Positions 1-7,531 of a stretch of DNA of 39,006 nt are shown piece by piece. The position numbers were made by a program, and so were the translations under genes. Where the stretch lies: positions 1 to 39,006 of the forward strand of contig JAUVIQ010000004.1 in assembly GCA_030592655.1 (NCBI GenBank), written 5' to 3'. A model generated the notes under the pieces. That model did not search any database and was not told the DNA's origin. It saw only the letters and a list, made by a program, of their open reading frames with translations. The stretch is from Planctomycetales bacterium. GTDB taxonomy: Bacteria > Planctomycetota > Phycisphaerae > SM23-33. The first letter of the stretch is position 1, and each line of letters opens with the position of its first letter.

Positions 1-278
1 CCGCGCTGTTGCCTGCGACCCATCTGACGACCGGGACGCCGGCCCATCTGGTCTCCGCGTTGTTGCCTGCGACCCATCTGACGACCGGAACGCCAGCCCA
101 TCCGGTCTCCGTGCTGTTGCCTGCGACCCATCTGACGACCAGAACGCCGGCCCATCTGATCTCCGCGTTGTTGCCTGCGACCCATCTGACGACCGGGACG
201 TCGGCCCATCTGGTCTCCGCGATGCTGCCTGCGACCCATCTGACGACCGGGACGCCGGCCCATCTGATCGCCACGATG
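1..278. repeat. 54-bp tandem repeat, five full copies plus a partial one
   Basis: Units on the minus strand run 278-225, 224-171, 170-117, 116-63 and 62-9, then 8-1. Each is exactly 54 bp (18 codons), so copy-number change keeps the frame. Copies differ by a few substitutions (for example R to W and P to S in the fourth unit). The array probably continues beyond the left edge. Confidence 0.95.
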
Positions 279-639
279 CTGCCTTGGGCGGTCCACCATC
301 CTCGGCTGATGCCGGCGTATCATTTCGCGGCGTCGGGCCATCTGACGATGGAGGCCCCGGCCTGGGCGGTTCGCCATTTCCGCCTTGCCGGGCCGACGCG
401 GCGCCGGAGCGTCAACGTCTTTGCCTCGCTGTTGGCGGAAGTTGCGGAAAATTCGCTCGGCCAGGTCCGGGTGCTTGATAAGCCAGCGGTTGATTTCGCG
501 GGCCTGGCGAGCGACTTTGTCGGGTTCGGTTCGCCTGTGCCGGGGCGAGTCTTGCGCCGGCTCGGCCAGAGCGGTGAGGCTCAATGCCGACACCAGGGCA
601 AAACTTACCAAAACCATTACAATCTTTCGTCTCTTCATG
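1..639 (-). CDS. Exported basic 18-residue-repeat protein; frameshifted, 3' end outside window
   Basis: I do not recognise this gene. ATG at 639 follows AGGAG with a 7-base gap. The first 13 codons give a basic start and the beginning of a hydrophobic core (MKRRKIVMVLVSF). Removing one A from the A5 run at 600-604 joins this to ALVSALSLTALA-EP, a complete signal peptide with an ALA cleavage site. As written, that second frame is closed upstream by a TAA, so the gene is broken by one base. The open frame then runs to the window edge. It has a helical stretch (REINRWLIKHPDLAERIFR), a basic linker, then five full copies and one partial copy of an 18-residue unit such as RGDQMGRRPGRQMGRRQQ. The protein would be exported and very basic, perhaps binding a polyanion (inference). 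A homopolymer sequencing error is as likely as a real mutation. The + strand open frame here is a shadow. Confidence 0.7.
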
Positions 640-758
640 ACAGTTCTCCTAAAAGGCGTCTCTTTGACGCAGTCCTTGTTAGTATAAACGTAAGCAGGTG
701 TGGGATATTGCCGGTTGCGATTTTTTAATAAACCAGCCGGCGATTTTCAAGAACCCTT

Positions 759-2120
759 TCAGTGTTTGCGGATTGGCCGGGCTTTTCCCAGCGTCTTTTT
801 CCTTCGCAGTATGTGATGATACGCTTGTGCGAATCGGTGTGCCTCGTCGCGGACGCTCTGTAGCAGGCGTAGGGCGGGATCATTGCGTTTGAGCCTTATC
901 GCCCTCGACCGACCGTGGATATAGACCAGTTCTTCGCGCTTCGCCAGCGACAGCAGCACCGGCGGAGCGGCAGGTAACTGTTCCATCGCTTCACGAGCCG
1001 CAGCCAATTGACCTTTTCCGCCGTCGATGAGGATTATGTCGGGGAATAACTCCTCATCCCTGCCCGCCCGTTTGTACCGCCGGGCGACGACTTCGGCGAT
1101 TGCGGCGTAATCGTCACCAGCCTCGGCGGTGCGGATTTTATACCGACGGTATCCGCCCTTGAAAGGTTTTCCGTCGATGAAGCACACCAGCGAACCTGCT
1201 GTTTCAGCACCGCCGATATGGGCGATGTCAATGCCCTCGATTGTCCGGGGCGGGGCGTCCGAGCCGAGGATTTCCGCCAGACGGCCCAATCCATCAGCCG
1301 GGTCCACGTAGAACACCTCAGGCTGGAGATGCTCGCGGACAAGCCCGCGCTTCTGGAGTCCTTCCAGTGCGGTGAGTTGGTCCCGCAGCGCTGCCGCCCG
1401 CTCGAAATCGAGCGAATCGGATGCCTGGACCATCTCCCTGGTAAGCCGGCGCGAAACTACCGCCCCCTTCGACTCCATAAACCGTCGAAGATTACCGATG
1501 TCGCGGCGGTAGTCAGCCTTGGAAATCCTGCCCGCACACGGCGCGCTGCATTGTTTGATAGTGTGCAGGATGCAGGGTCGGAAGGCGGGACGATTATCGT
1601 CAGCCTCGGCGATGTCCAGTTTGCACGTGCGGAAGCCGAAGACCCGCTGGAGCAGCGGGATTGCCGCACGCAAGTCCGTTACCGAAACGAATGGGCCATA
1701 GAGTTTCACGCCTTTCGTCATCGGCTGGCGTGTAATTTCCACGCGCGGGAAGGCCTCGGCGGTGCGGATTTGCAGATAGGGGTATGATTTGCCGTCTTTG
1801 AGGCGCTCGTTGAACGGCGGCTGGATGTCTTTTATCAGTCGGTTTTCCCGCAGGAGTGCATCGACTTCGCTGTCGCATTCGAGAACGTCAACATCAGCCA
1901 CTCGCCCGGTAATCATACGGGCGATGTCAGGCCCGCGCGATTTTACAAGATCAGCCGCAGGCTGAAAGTAACTGCTCACGCGGGAACGCAGCGATTTCGC
2001 CTTCCCGACATATAGCACCCGCCCAGCCGAGTCCTTAAACAGATACACCCCCGCCCCAATCGGCAGGGCGGCAGCCTTCTCCCGCAACCCCGCCAACACC
2101 TTCTCGCGTTTAGACGCCAT
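759..2120 (-). CDS. uvrC: UvrC-like excinuclease subunit, short form without C-terminal HhH
   Basis: Nucleotide excision repair endonuclease subunit, which cuts damaged DNA on both sides of a lesion with UvrB. The 453 residues hold, in order: a GIY-YIG nuclease domain (GVY at 24-26, YVG at 37-39, Arg47, then a Glu-containing helix near 80-95); the four cysteines that match the iron-sulfur site of known UvrC proteins (FRTC, then RPCILHTIKQCSAPC); a UVR helix pair near 215-250 (LDFERAAALRDQL); and the RNase H-like nuclease half (EGIDIAHIGG, ILIDGGKGQL, RDEAHRFA). It stops just after HHILRRKKTLGK, where typical UvrC of about 600 residues continues into tandem helix-hairpin-helix DNA-binding domains. 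The end is a normal stop, with no HhH coding downstream that I can see. A TATAAT lies 7 bases before the ATG, so the message may be leaderless. Confidence 0.9.
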   Translation of the reverse strand: MASKREKVLAGLREKAAALPIGAGVYLFKDSAGRVLYVGKAKSLRSRVSSYFQPAADLVKSRGPDIARMITGRVADVDVLECDSEVDALLRENRLIKDIQPPFNERLKDGKSYPYLQIRTAEAFPRVEITRQPMTKGVKLYGPFVSVTDLRAAIPLLQRVFGFRTCKLDIAEADDNRPAFRPCILHTIKQCSAPCAGRISKADYRRDIGNLRRFMESKGAVVSRRLTREMVQASDSLDFERAAALRDQLTALEGLQKRGLVREHLQPEVFYVDPADGLGRLAEILGSDAPPRTIEGIDIAHIGGAETAGSLVCFIDGKPFKGGYRRYKIRTAEAGDDYAAIAEVVARRYKRAGRDEELFPDIILIDGGKGQLAAAREAMEQLPAAPPVLLSLAKREELVYIHGRSRAIRLKRNDPALRLLQSVRDEAHRFAQAYHHILRRKKTLGKARPIRKH

Positions 2121-2127
2121 TGAGAGT

Positions 2128-2133
2128 ATTATA
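2128..2133 (-). promoter_or_regulatory. Possible -10 box of uvrC, leaderless arrangement
   Basis: TATAAT on the minus strand ends 7 bases before the uvrC ATG at 2120, which puts the predicted transcription start at or next to the start codon. I see no good -35 box. Confidence 0.4.
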
Positions 2134-2157
2134 CATCAAAGTACCTCTGGGCGAGAG

Positions 2158-2186
2158 TTGCCTTCGTTCTGGTGGGGGTGTATCAT
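2158..2186 (+). promoter_or_regulatory. Possible promoter for the hicB-like/deacetylase pair
   Basis: TTGCCT (2158-2163), 17-base spacer, TATCAT (2181-2186). It faces the pair starting at 2232 and gives a leader of about 40 bases. Confidence 0.45.
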
Positions 2187-2231
2187 GATTTAAGAGATGA
2201 GTGAAACCACATATCAACACGGGAATCCGCT

Positions 2232-2417
2232 ATGAAAGAATCACACGAACCCAAGACCAGCCGGATCAAGGTAATCATCGAACATGCTGAGGACGGTTAT
2301 ATCGCTTATCCGCTCGGTATGAAAGGCGTAGTTGTCGGACAGGGAGGCACATACGAACATACCCTAGCCGACGTAACCTCGGCGATTCAGACGCACCTGC
2401 GTGAGTTTGGGTCATGA
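2232..2417 (+). CDS. HicB-like small protein (orphan antitoxin-type fold)
   Basis: 61 residues. The core reads IKVIIEHAEDGYIAYPLGMKGV, then an acceptor-like strand, then a helix (TLADVTSAIQTHLREFG). This pattern, a strand pair with a GYIAY/P motif followed by an ADVxxAI helix, is typical of the partial RNase H-like fold of HicB antitoxins. There is no C-terminal DNA-binding domain and no neighbouring hicA. The stop codon overlaps the next start as ATGA at 2414-2417, so the downstream deacetylase is probably translated by coupling. A weak GGGA site precedes the ATG by 9 bases. It could be a stand-alone HicB-family protein rather than a toxin antidote. Confidence 0.65.
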   Translation: MKESHEPKTSRIKVIIEHAEDGYIAYPLGMKGVVVGQGGTYEHTLADVTSAIQTHLREFGS

Positions 2418-3541
2418 AGAAACGAACATCGAAAAAGCGACGTAAGCGGATAATTCTGGCGGCGGCCAGTGGTGTTATTGCTTTGGTGGTTTTCGGGTGT
2501 GTTTATCCGCCGAAGTCGTTTCGGGCCGTCAAGCAGCCGAGGGAGGGTCGGGCGATGAACGATAAGGTGGCCATTGTCTATTCCAAGCATTACCAGATAA
2601 ACGTCGGCGGGCTGGAGAAACTGCACTCGTTCGACATCCACAAGTACGCAAAAATATACCTTGCCCTGAATACCGCCGGCCTGCTTCGCCCCGAAGACGT
2701 CTTCGTTCCCGAATCCGATACTGAAGAACAAATCCTTCTGGTTCACTCGCCGGAATTTCTGGCGAGTCTGAAGAATTCTAAAACGGTCGCGCGATACCTC
2801 GAAGCCCCGATTATCGCAGCCGCTCCGGCGGGGCTCGTCGATGCGGCTGTGCTAAACGCCTTCCGTTACGCCACGGGCGGGACGATCCTTGCCGGTCGGC
2901 TGGCGCTGAAGCACGGTATCGCAATCAACCTCGCCGGCGGATACCATCACGCCAAGCCGAACGCGGGCGAAGGTTTCAACGTCTATGCCGATATGGCCAT
3001 CGCAATTCGCGCGCTCCAGAAGGACGGCCTCATCAAGCGGGCGCTCATTGTCGATCTGGATGTTCACCAGGGCAACGGCTCTGCTGTGATCTTCGCCGGC
3101 GATGAGGCAGTGTTCACCTTCTCAATGCACGAAGACGATATCTACCCGATCCCGAAAGCCAAATCCGACTTTGACGTGGAATTACCGGCAGGGACGGGCG
3201 ACGAGAAATACCTTCGCTTGCTGGCAATGTGTCTGCCGAAGGTAATCGCGGCTGCCAGGCCCGATATAGTCTTTATTCAGGCCGGTTGCGACACGCTCGC
3301 CGGCGACCCGTTGGCGAGGTTGAAAATGACGGCAGAGGGAATCGTCAAGCGGGACGCGATGGTGATTGACCGCTGCGTCAGCGAAGGCATCCCTGTAGTG
3401 ATGTGCCTCGGCGGCGGGTACAGCGAGAATGCCTGGAAGGTGCAGTACGACAGCGTCCGACGGACGATTGAGAAGTACAACCCATCCGGCGGCAACCGCC
3501 CTCGACGTCCGACGGCGAAGGAAAAACTCTACACGAAGTAA
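2414..3541 (+). CDS. Histone deacetylase-family (AcuC/HDAC-like) hydrolase, probably membrane-anchored
   Basis: Zinc-dependent amide hydrolase of the arginase/deacetylase fold; bacterial members act on acetylated lysines or polyamines. The 375 residues show the family motifs in order: HSPEFL near 110; the catalytic His pair in GGYHHAKPNAGEGFN; the zinc ligands Asp and His in VDLDVHQGNGSA; the second zinc Asp in QAGCDTLAGDPLA; and the glycine turn CLGGGYS. The N-terminus is unusual for the family: a Lys/Arg-rich start and a hydrophobic segment at about 12-28 ending in VFGC, so it may be membrane-anchored or a lipoprotein, although Phe at -2 is atypical for a lipobox. A cytoplasmic form could start at the Met at 2555 (MNDKVAIVYS). 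The ATG at 2414 overlaps the upstream HicB-like stop, which favours the long form. The substrate is not predictable. Confidence 0.85.
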   Translation: MKKRTSKKRRKRIILAAASGVIALVVFGCVYPPKSFRAVKQPREGRAMNDKVAIVYSKHYQINVGGLEKLHSFDIHKYAKIYLALNTAGLLRPEDVFVPESDTEEQILLVHSPEFLASLKNSKTVARYLEAPIIAAAPAGLVDAAVLNAFRYATGGTILAGRLALKHGIAINLAGGYHHAKPNAGEGFNVYADMAIAIRALQKDGLIKRALIVDLDVHQGNGSAVIFAGDEAVFTFSMHEDDIYPIPKAKSDFDVELPAGTGDEKYLRLLAMCLPKVIAAARPDIVFIQAGCDTLAGDPLARLKMTAEGIVKRDAMVIDRCVSEGIPVVMCLGGGYSENAWKVQYDSVRRTIEKYNPSGGNRPRRPTAKEKLYTK

Positions 3542-3574
3542 CCCGGAGGCGGCGAAAAGAATTTAATTACTACA

Positions 3575-3602
3575 TTGAACGTTGCTATTGCAGTGGTATA
3601 GA
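3575..3602 (+). promoter_or_regulatory. Possible promoter for an intergenic small RNA
   Basis: TTGAAC (3575-3580), 16-base spacer, TATAGA (3597-3602), located after the deacetylase gene with no open reading frame downstream before the terminator-like hairpin. Confidence 0.35.
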
Positions 3603-3608
3603 ATTAGA

Positions 3609-3722
3609 TGTAGAATAAACCAGTAGTTTGAGTTTGAGTCTGTGTATGTCTTCGGGCGGTCAGGCGTGAACCCCGGCGAGTCTCCCCCCGCTCGCCACGT
3701 GCCTGCCGCCCGCTTTATTTTT
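3609..3722 (+). ncRNA. Candidate small RNA, or a long transcript end
   Basis: From the predicted start near 3609 to the T-rich tract ending at 3722 is about 113 bases without a coding frame. The 3' half folds into a long hairpin: 3653-3665 pairs with 3701-3712 with one bulged T, and an inner stem pairs 3675-3680 with 3691-3696. I do not recognise the family. It lacks the GGAAGG signature of SRP RNA. It may be only the terminator of the deacetylase transcript. Confidence 0.35.
3653..3722 (+). terminator. Rho-independent terminator
   Basis: A G/C-rich 12-bp stem (CGGGCGG-T-CAGGC with GCCTGCCGCCCG), a second inner stem GGCGAG/CTCGCC, followed by TTTATTTTT. Confidence 0.6.
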
Positions 3723-3738
3723 AAACATCACAAGATAC

Positions 3739-3832
3739 GGGTGGCACGGTCAAGCGCAGCTTGGCCGTGGAATATCCGATTACGCACACCACGGCCAATC
3801 TTCCGCTGCGCTCCAGATTGACCGTGCCACCC
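3739..3832. repeat. Palindromic element at the 3' end of thiE
   Basis: Outer arms GGGTGGCACGGTCAA (3739-3753) and its exact complement (3818-3832). Inner arms CTTGGCCGTGG and CCACGGCCAA. It ends 1 base from the thiE stop and may act as its terminator. The GGGTGGCAC edge is shared with the palindrome at 24740. Confidence 0.8.
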
Positions 3833-3833
3833 A

Positions 3834-4874
3834 TTATTGTTTGTGAGTGAGTTGTTTTTTGATTTCGGCGGCGGCTTTGGCGGGATCGTCAGCGGCGATG
3901 ACGGCGGAGCAGACAGCCGCCCGGCGAACACCGACAGCGACGAGTTCGCCGATATTATCGGCTGTGATTCCGCCGATGGCAACGTGGGGTATCTGGATTT
4001 CTGCAATCACCTCTTTGAGATAGGCTGCGCCGGCGACGGGTCCGGCGTCTTTTGTAGCGGTGGGGAACATCGGTCCGACGCCGATGTAATCGGCTCCGTC
4101 GCTTGCAGCGGCGCGGGCCTGGGCGATATTGTGCGTGGAGCCCCCGACAATGAACCTTCCTTCGCCGAGGCTTCGGCGGGCGTCGGCGACGGGTATATCA
4201 TCCTGACCGAGATGTACGCCGTCAGCGCCGACGATCGCAGCGATGTCCGGTCGGTCGTTGATTATCAGCAGCACGCCGGCAGCCTGCGTGATTTCCCGCA
4301 CCCGACGGGCATGGGCGAGTAATTTCCTGTCGGACATTTCCTTTTCGCGGATTTGGATGCAATCGGCTCCGCCGGCGATAACAGCCTGGCCCGTTGCAAT
4401 CGGATCGGATTTGCACAGGTGCGAAGTCAGCAGGACGTAAAGGCGTACCTTTCCGAATTTTTCACCCACCGCCAGCCGCAGCGCCAGTTGCTGCTCCAGC
4501 GTGTATGCGTCGTATCGCATTGATTCGAACTGACCTGCGGTTTCCGGTTTTGCGACTTTTGCGTATTCCTCCAGCGTTCGCAACGCTTCGGTGAGTCGTT
4601 TGCACGCGGCGGTAGCGACATCGGCTGCGTCTGACCGGTCGGTTTCGCCGGAAGAGGTAATCGCCGTGCCCACGTCGCCGGGAGTATCGCGGGCGGCCAG
4701 CAGCGCATTGGCAGGAAAAGGCTCCACTGCCTCCCGCAACCGGTTTCGCAGTTCCTTGGCCGATGACGAAATGGTCGCGTCGTCCAGAATGAAGCGAGCG
4801 AAGTCCTCAATCACCCGCATCGCTTCGCGTGCGCGATTGAAGTTGGCGTCCAGGATGCGGTAAATCTGTCGCAT
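3834..4874 (-). CDS. thiE: ThiD2-ThiE fusion, thiamine phosphate synthase
   Basis: Thiamin biosynthesis: ThiE joins HMP pyrophosphate and thiazole phosphate to give thiamin phosphate. The 346 residues split in two. Residues 1 to about 135 are the all-helical ThiD2-type domain (LDANFNRAREAMRVIEDFAR, then TEALRTLEEYAK), a domain reported as an alternative HMP-phosphate kinase and often found fused to ThiE. Residues from about 143 are the ThiE TIM barrel: GGADCIQIREKEM, the diphosphate/metal loop LIINDRPDIAAIVGADGVHLGQDD, GGSTHN, IGVGPMFPTATK, and the phosphate-binding VAIGGITADNI. The fusion would do two successive steps. It lies 41 bases downstream of glyA with a strong hairpin between them, so it may be expressed by read-through or from its own promoter. 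I see no TPP riboswitch upstream. Confidence 0.93.
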   Translation of the reverse strand: MRQIYRILDANFNRAREAMRVIEDFARFILDDATISSSAKELRNRLREAVEPFPANALLAARDTPGDVGTAITSSGETDRSDAADVATAACKRLTEALRTLEEYAKVAKPETAGQFESMRYDAYTLEQQLALRLAVGEKFGKVRLYVLLTSHLCKSDPIATGQAVIAGGADCIQIREKEMSDRKLLAHARRVREITQAAGVLLIINDRPDIAAIVGADGVHLGQDDIPVADARRSLGEGRFIVGGSTHNIAQARAAASDGADYIGVGPMFPTATKDAGPVAGAAYLKEVIAEIQIPHVAIGGITADNIGELVAVGVRRAAVCSAVIAADDPAKAAAEIKKQLTHKQ

Positions 4875-4891
4875 TTCGATAGGTTACAAAA

Positions 4892-4913
4892 CCGACGGAT
4901 AGCTATCCGTCGG
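4892..4913 (-). terminator. glyA terminator
   Basis: Perfect 22-bp palindrome CCGACGGATAGCTATCCGTCGG starting 3 bases beyond the glyA stop. On the minus strand it is followed by TTTTGT. Confidence 0.75.
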
Positions 4914-4915
4914 CT

Positions 4916-6175
4916 TTACGTTTCCCGGTTATTCTGGTTTGGAATTGGGAAGGCTTCGCACATTTCCAGAACTTCCTTACCAATTCGTGCGATGAGGGTT
5001 TCGTCTTCGTAGTTGGTGAGGATTTGGTCGATCCACTGTCCGATTATTTTCATCTCCGGTTCTTTCATTTCTCGCGTGGTGAGTGCGGGCGTTCCGAACC
5101 TTATGCCTGATGTCTGCATCGGCGGTCGCGGGTCGAACGGGATGACGTTTTTATTGGCTACCAGTCTCGCCTCGGCAAGTGCGCCTGAAGCGACGTGTCC
5201 GTTGAGGTTTTCATCCCGGCTTCGCAGGTCCACGAGCATCAGGTGATTGTCCGTCCCGCCGGTTACGAGTCGCCAGCCTTTTTCCATCAGTGCATCAGCC
5301 AGTGCGGCGGCGTTTGCGACGACCTGTTTTGCGTAGTCGGCGAATTCGGGTCTGGACGCTTCGGCGAGTGCGACGGCCTTGGCGATTATCTGGTGCATGA
5401 AGGGTCCGCCCTGAAGTCCCGGAAAGACGGCTGAATCCACCTTTTTCGCCCATTGGTTTTTGCACATGATGATTCCGCTTCGCGGGCCTCGGAGTGTCTT
5501 GTGCGTGGTGGTCGTTACGAAGTCGGCGTGCGGTACGGGCGAGGGATGCACCCTGCCGGCGACGAGTCCGGCTATGTGAGCGATGTCGCAGAGCAGGTAC
5601 GCGCCGGTCTCGGCGGCGATTTTCCCGAAGGCTTCGAAATCAATCGTTCGAGGGTATGCCGACGCGCCGGCGATGATTATTTTCGGGCGGGACTTCAACG
5701 CCAAATCGCGCACAGCGTCCATGTCGAGCATCTCGGTGTCTTTGCTCAGCGTGTAGAAAACGGCGTTATAGTAGATTCCCGAATAATTCAGCCTCAGCCC
5801 GTGCGAAAGGTCTCCTCCGTGCGATAGGTCCATCCCCATCATCGTATCGCCCGGATCGAGTGCAGCCATGTACACGGCAATGTTGGCGCTGGTTCCGCAG
5901 TGAGGCTGGACGTTGGCGTGTTCAGCGCCGAAGAGCGCCTTGGCGCGGTCGATCGCAAGTTGTTCAGCCCGGTCGGACTCTCGGCATCCGCGATAATAAC
6001 GACGCTCCGGATATCCCTCGGCGTACTTGTCGGTCATCACCGATCCGGTCGCTTCGAGCACGGCTGCCGAGGCGTGGTTTTCCGACGCGATAAGTTCAAG
6101 CGTATCCTGTTGCCTGTTACGTTCCGCCTGGAGGATACCGAATACCTCCGGGTCGGTTTGAGATAACGTCGTCAT
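4916..6175 (-). CDS. glyA: Serine hydroxymethyltransferase
   Basis: PLP enzyme that converts serine and tetrahydrofolate to glycine and methylene-tetrahydrofolate, the main source of one-carbon units; cytoplasmic. Family motifs: LELIASENHASAAV near the start, TDKYAEGYPERRYYRG, NVQPHCGTSANIAVYMA, GGDLSHG, CDIAHIAGLVAG, and the PLP-lysine motif TTTTHKTLRGPRSG. From ATG 6175 it has 419 residues, normal for the family. A TTG at 6187 would add four residues, but the GGAG ribosome-binding site at 6182-6185 lies exactly there, 6 bases before ATG 6175, so the ATG is the start. A promoter lies at 6223-6251. The link to thiE downstream is proximity only. Confidence 0.97.
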   Translation of the reverse strand: MTTLSQTDPEVFGILQAERNRQQDTLELIASENHASAAVLEATGSVMTDKYAEGYPERRYYRGCRESDRAEQLAIDRAKALFGAEHANVQPHCGTSANIAVYMAALDPGDTMMGMDLSHGGDLSHGLRLNYSGIYYNAVFYTLSKDTEMLDMDAVRDLALKSRPKIIIAGASAYPRTIDFEAFGKIAAETGAYLLCDIAHIAGLVAGRVHPSPVPHADFVTTTTHKTLRGPRSGIIMCKNQWAKKVDSAVFPGLQGGPFMHQIIAKAVALAEASRPEFADYAKQVVANAAALADALMEKGWRLVTGGTDNHLMLVDLRSRDENLNGHVASGALAEARLVANKNVIPFDPRPPMQTSGIRFGTPALTTREMKEPEMKIIGQWIDQILTNYEDETLIARIGKEVLEMCEAFPIPNQNNRET

Positions 6176-6222
6176 GTTTTTCTCCAATTACTCCGAACCG
6201 ACCGACTCTGGCCGGGAGAACG

Positions 6223-6251
6223 AATATACTCCCCCCGGTCATTTTACGCAA
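6223..6251 (-). promoter_or_regulatory. Probable glyA promoter
   Basis: Minus strand TTGCGT (6251-6246), 17-base spacer, TATATT (6228-6223), about 48 bases upstream of the glyA ATG. Confidence 0.5.
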
Positions 6252-6302
6252 GTGGCGCTGTACCTTCTTCCGGCGGAAGATTATACTCGAAGGAGATTTA
6301 TT

Positions 6303-6830
6303 ATGGAGCATCCGCAGATGAACCAGACAAACGAGAAAACTTCCGGGCGTAAGGGCGGCAAGTCGTCGAGCGAGCGTTGGGTCAAGAGAGGCTTTTTACT
6401 GGTGCTTCTGTTGGCGGTGGTGATTATCGGCTACATGCAGTTTCGAGGTCCGAGGCTGGGATGGTCCGGCGATCTTGAGCAGGCATTGTCGGCGGCGAAA
6501 GCCGAGGGGCGATGCGTCGTGGTTTTCGTCAGGTCGTTTCCCACCAGCGCCACCGGAAAGTGGATGGTCAGCAAGACGCTGAGCAAAGGCAGAAACAAAG
6601 AGGCGCTTGAAAAAGGTAATTTTCTGCTGGTGGAGATTCGATTGGATCGATCTTCCGACTGGGCGAAGAAGTACGGCGTTACGAAGACGCCGACAATGCT
6701 CCTGATAGCGCCGGACGGAGAAAAATTCCACAAGGCAGAGGGGAAAATCGGAGAGACCGATTTTCGCCATAAGTTCCTCAAGGCCCTGACGCCAGAGGAC
6801 GCACCTTCAAACTCTTCTTCGACGCCTTGA
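6303..6830 (+). CDS. Membrane-anchored thioredoxin-fold protein without CxxC
   Basis: 175 residues from ATG 6303, chosen because AAGGAG lies 8 bases before it; the frame is open further upstream but overlaps the glyA promoter region. A polar N-terminus is followed by one membrane segment (GFLLVLLLAVVIIGYMQF, about 27-44). Then comes a thioredoxin-like domain facing the periplasm: DLEQALSAAKAEGRCVVVFV, FLLVEIRLD, and the cis-Pro region YGVTKTPTMLLIAPDGEK. Where redox-active relatives have WCxxC after the first strand, this protein has RSFPTSATGKWM, so it should not do disulfide exchange. It may bind a partner or act as a chaperone (inference). Its 3' end overlaps the convergent glycosyltransferase gene by 24 bases. 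Confidence 0.8.
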   Translation: MEHPQMNQTNEKTSGRKGGKSSSERWVKRGFLLVLLLAVVIIGYMQFRGPRLGWSGDLEQALSAAKAEGRCVVVFVRSFPTSATGKWMVSKTLSKGRNKEALEKGNFLLVEIRLDRSSDWAKKYGVTKTPTMLLIAPDGEKFHKAEGKIGETDFRHKFLKALTPEDAPSNSSSTP

Positions 6831-7520
6831 CGGGCGGTACCTGAAAATGCAGCAAATCGCTTCGATCCCGTCAGCCAGGCCGATCTTTTTACCTTCACGG
6901 ACGGTTCGGGGCGAGTAACTGATAGGACTCTGACGGATGCGCACGCCCAGGGCGGCGATCCTGGCTGTAACCTCAGGCTCGAAACCGAAGCGGTCCTGCT
7001 CCAGATGTATCCGCTCCAGTACATCCCGCCGGAACATTTTGTAGCATGTTTCCATGTCCGCCAGCGCCAGACCCGTGGTGCGATTGCTCAGCCAGGTCAG
7101 GAACCTGTTGGCCAGGTAGTTGCCGATTCTCGCCCCGGCCCGGCCCGTAGTGAATCTGCTTCCGAAGACGACGTCGGCGTCCCCAGCCAGAAGCGGTTCC
7201 AGGAGCGTCGGAAGGTCGGACGGGTCGTATTCGAGGTCGGCATCCTGTACGACGACGAAATCGCCCGTCGCTGCGGCGAATCCGGTCCGCAAGGCGGCGC
7301 CTTTCCCGCGATTGTGCGGGTGAAATTTAATTATTACGTCAGGCCGCTCGGCTTCGAATGCCCGCAATTGCTCCGTCGTGCCGTCGGTCGAGCCGTCATC
7401 GACGAGGATAATCTCCCGCTGAACGCCGCTTAAATCAACGGCTTCGAGATGAGCGATAACCTCGCGCCAGGTGTCGCGCTCGTTGCAGATTGGAACGACG
7501 ATTGAAAGCGTTTTCTGCAC
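6807..7520 (-). CDS. Family 2 glycosyltransferase (polyprenyl-phosphate mannosyl/glucosyl transferase-like)
   Basis: 237 residues, GT-A fold. The start gives LSIVVPICNERDTWREVI, then the nucleotide-sugar motif IILVDDGSTDGT, NRGKGAALRTGFAAATGD, the metal-binding VVQDADLEYDPSDL, DVVFGSRF, and the distal acceptor region METCYKMFRRDVL with EPEVTARIA. This arrangement matches the DPM1/DPG synthase-like group, which transfers a sugar from GDP or UDP to a polyprenyl phosphate at the inner membrane. There is no C-terminal membrane segment; the protein ends in a short Arg-rich tail (PSRRRRRV). It is a separate unit between the thioredoxin-like gene (convergent overlap) and ilvE (158-base repeat spacer). 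The sugar cannot be told from sequence. Confidence 0.88.
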   Translation of the reverse strand: MQKTLSIVVPICNERDTWREVIAHLEAVDLSGVQREIILVDDGSTDGTTEQLRAFEAERPDVIIKFHPHNRGKGAALRTGFAAATGDFVVVQDADLEYDPSDLPTLLEPLLAGDADVVFGSRFTTGRAGARIGNYLANRFLTWLSNRTTGLALADMETCYKMFRRDVLERIHLEQDRFGFEPEVTARIAALGVRIRQSPISYSPRTVREGKKIGLADGIEAICCIFRYRPSRRRRRV

Positions 7521-7531
7521 AGAAAAACCTC

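Noticed and set aside
1-278. CRISPR array
   Set aside because: The repeats are directly adjacent with no spacers and form a protein-coding tandem repeat.
9-728. Long + strand open frame with PATHLTTGTPAH repeats
   Set aside because: It is the reverse of the minus-strand 54-bp repeat; it has no ribosome-binding site, while the minus frame has one plus a signal peptide.
3653-3722. SRP (4.5S-like) RNA
   Set aside because: The GGTCAGG start is suggestive, but the GGAAGG tetraloop and AGCA internal loop are missing.
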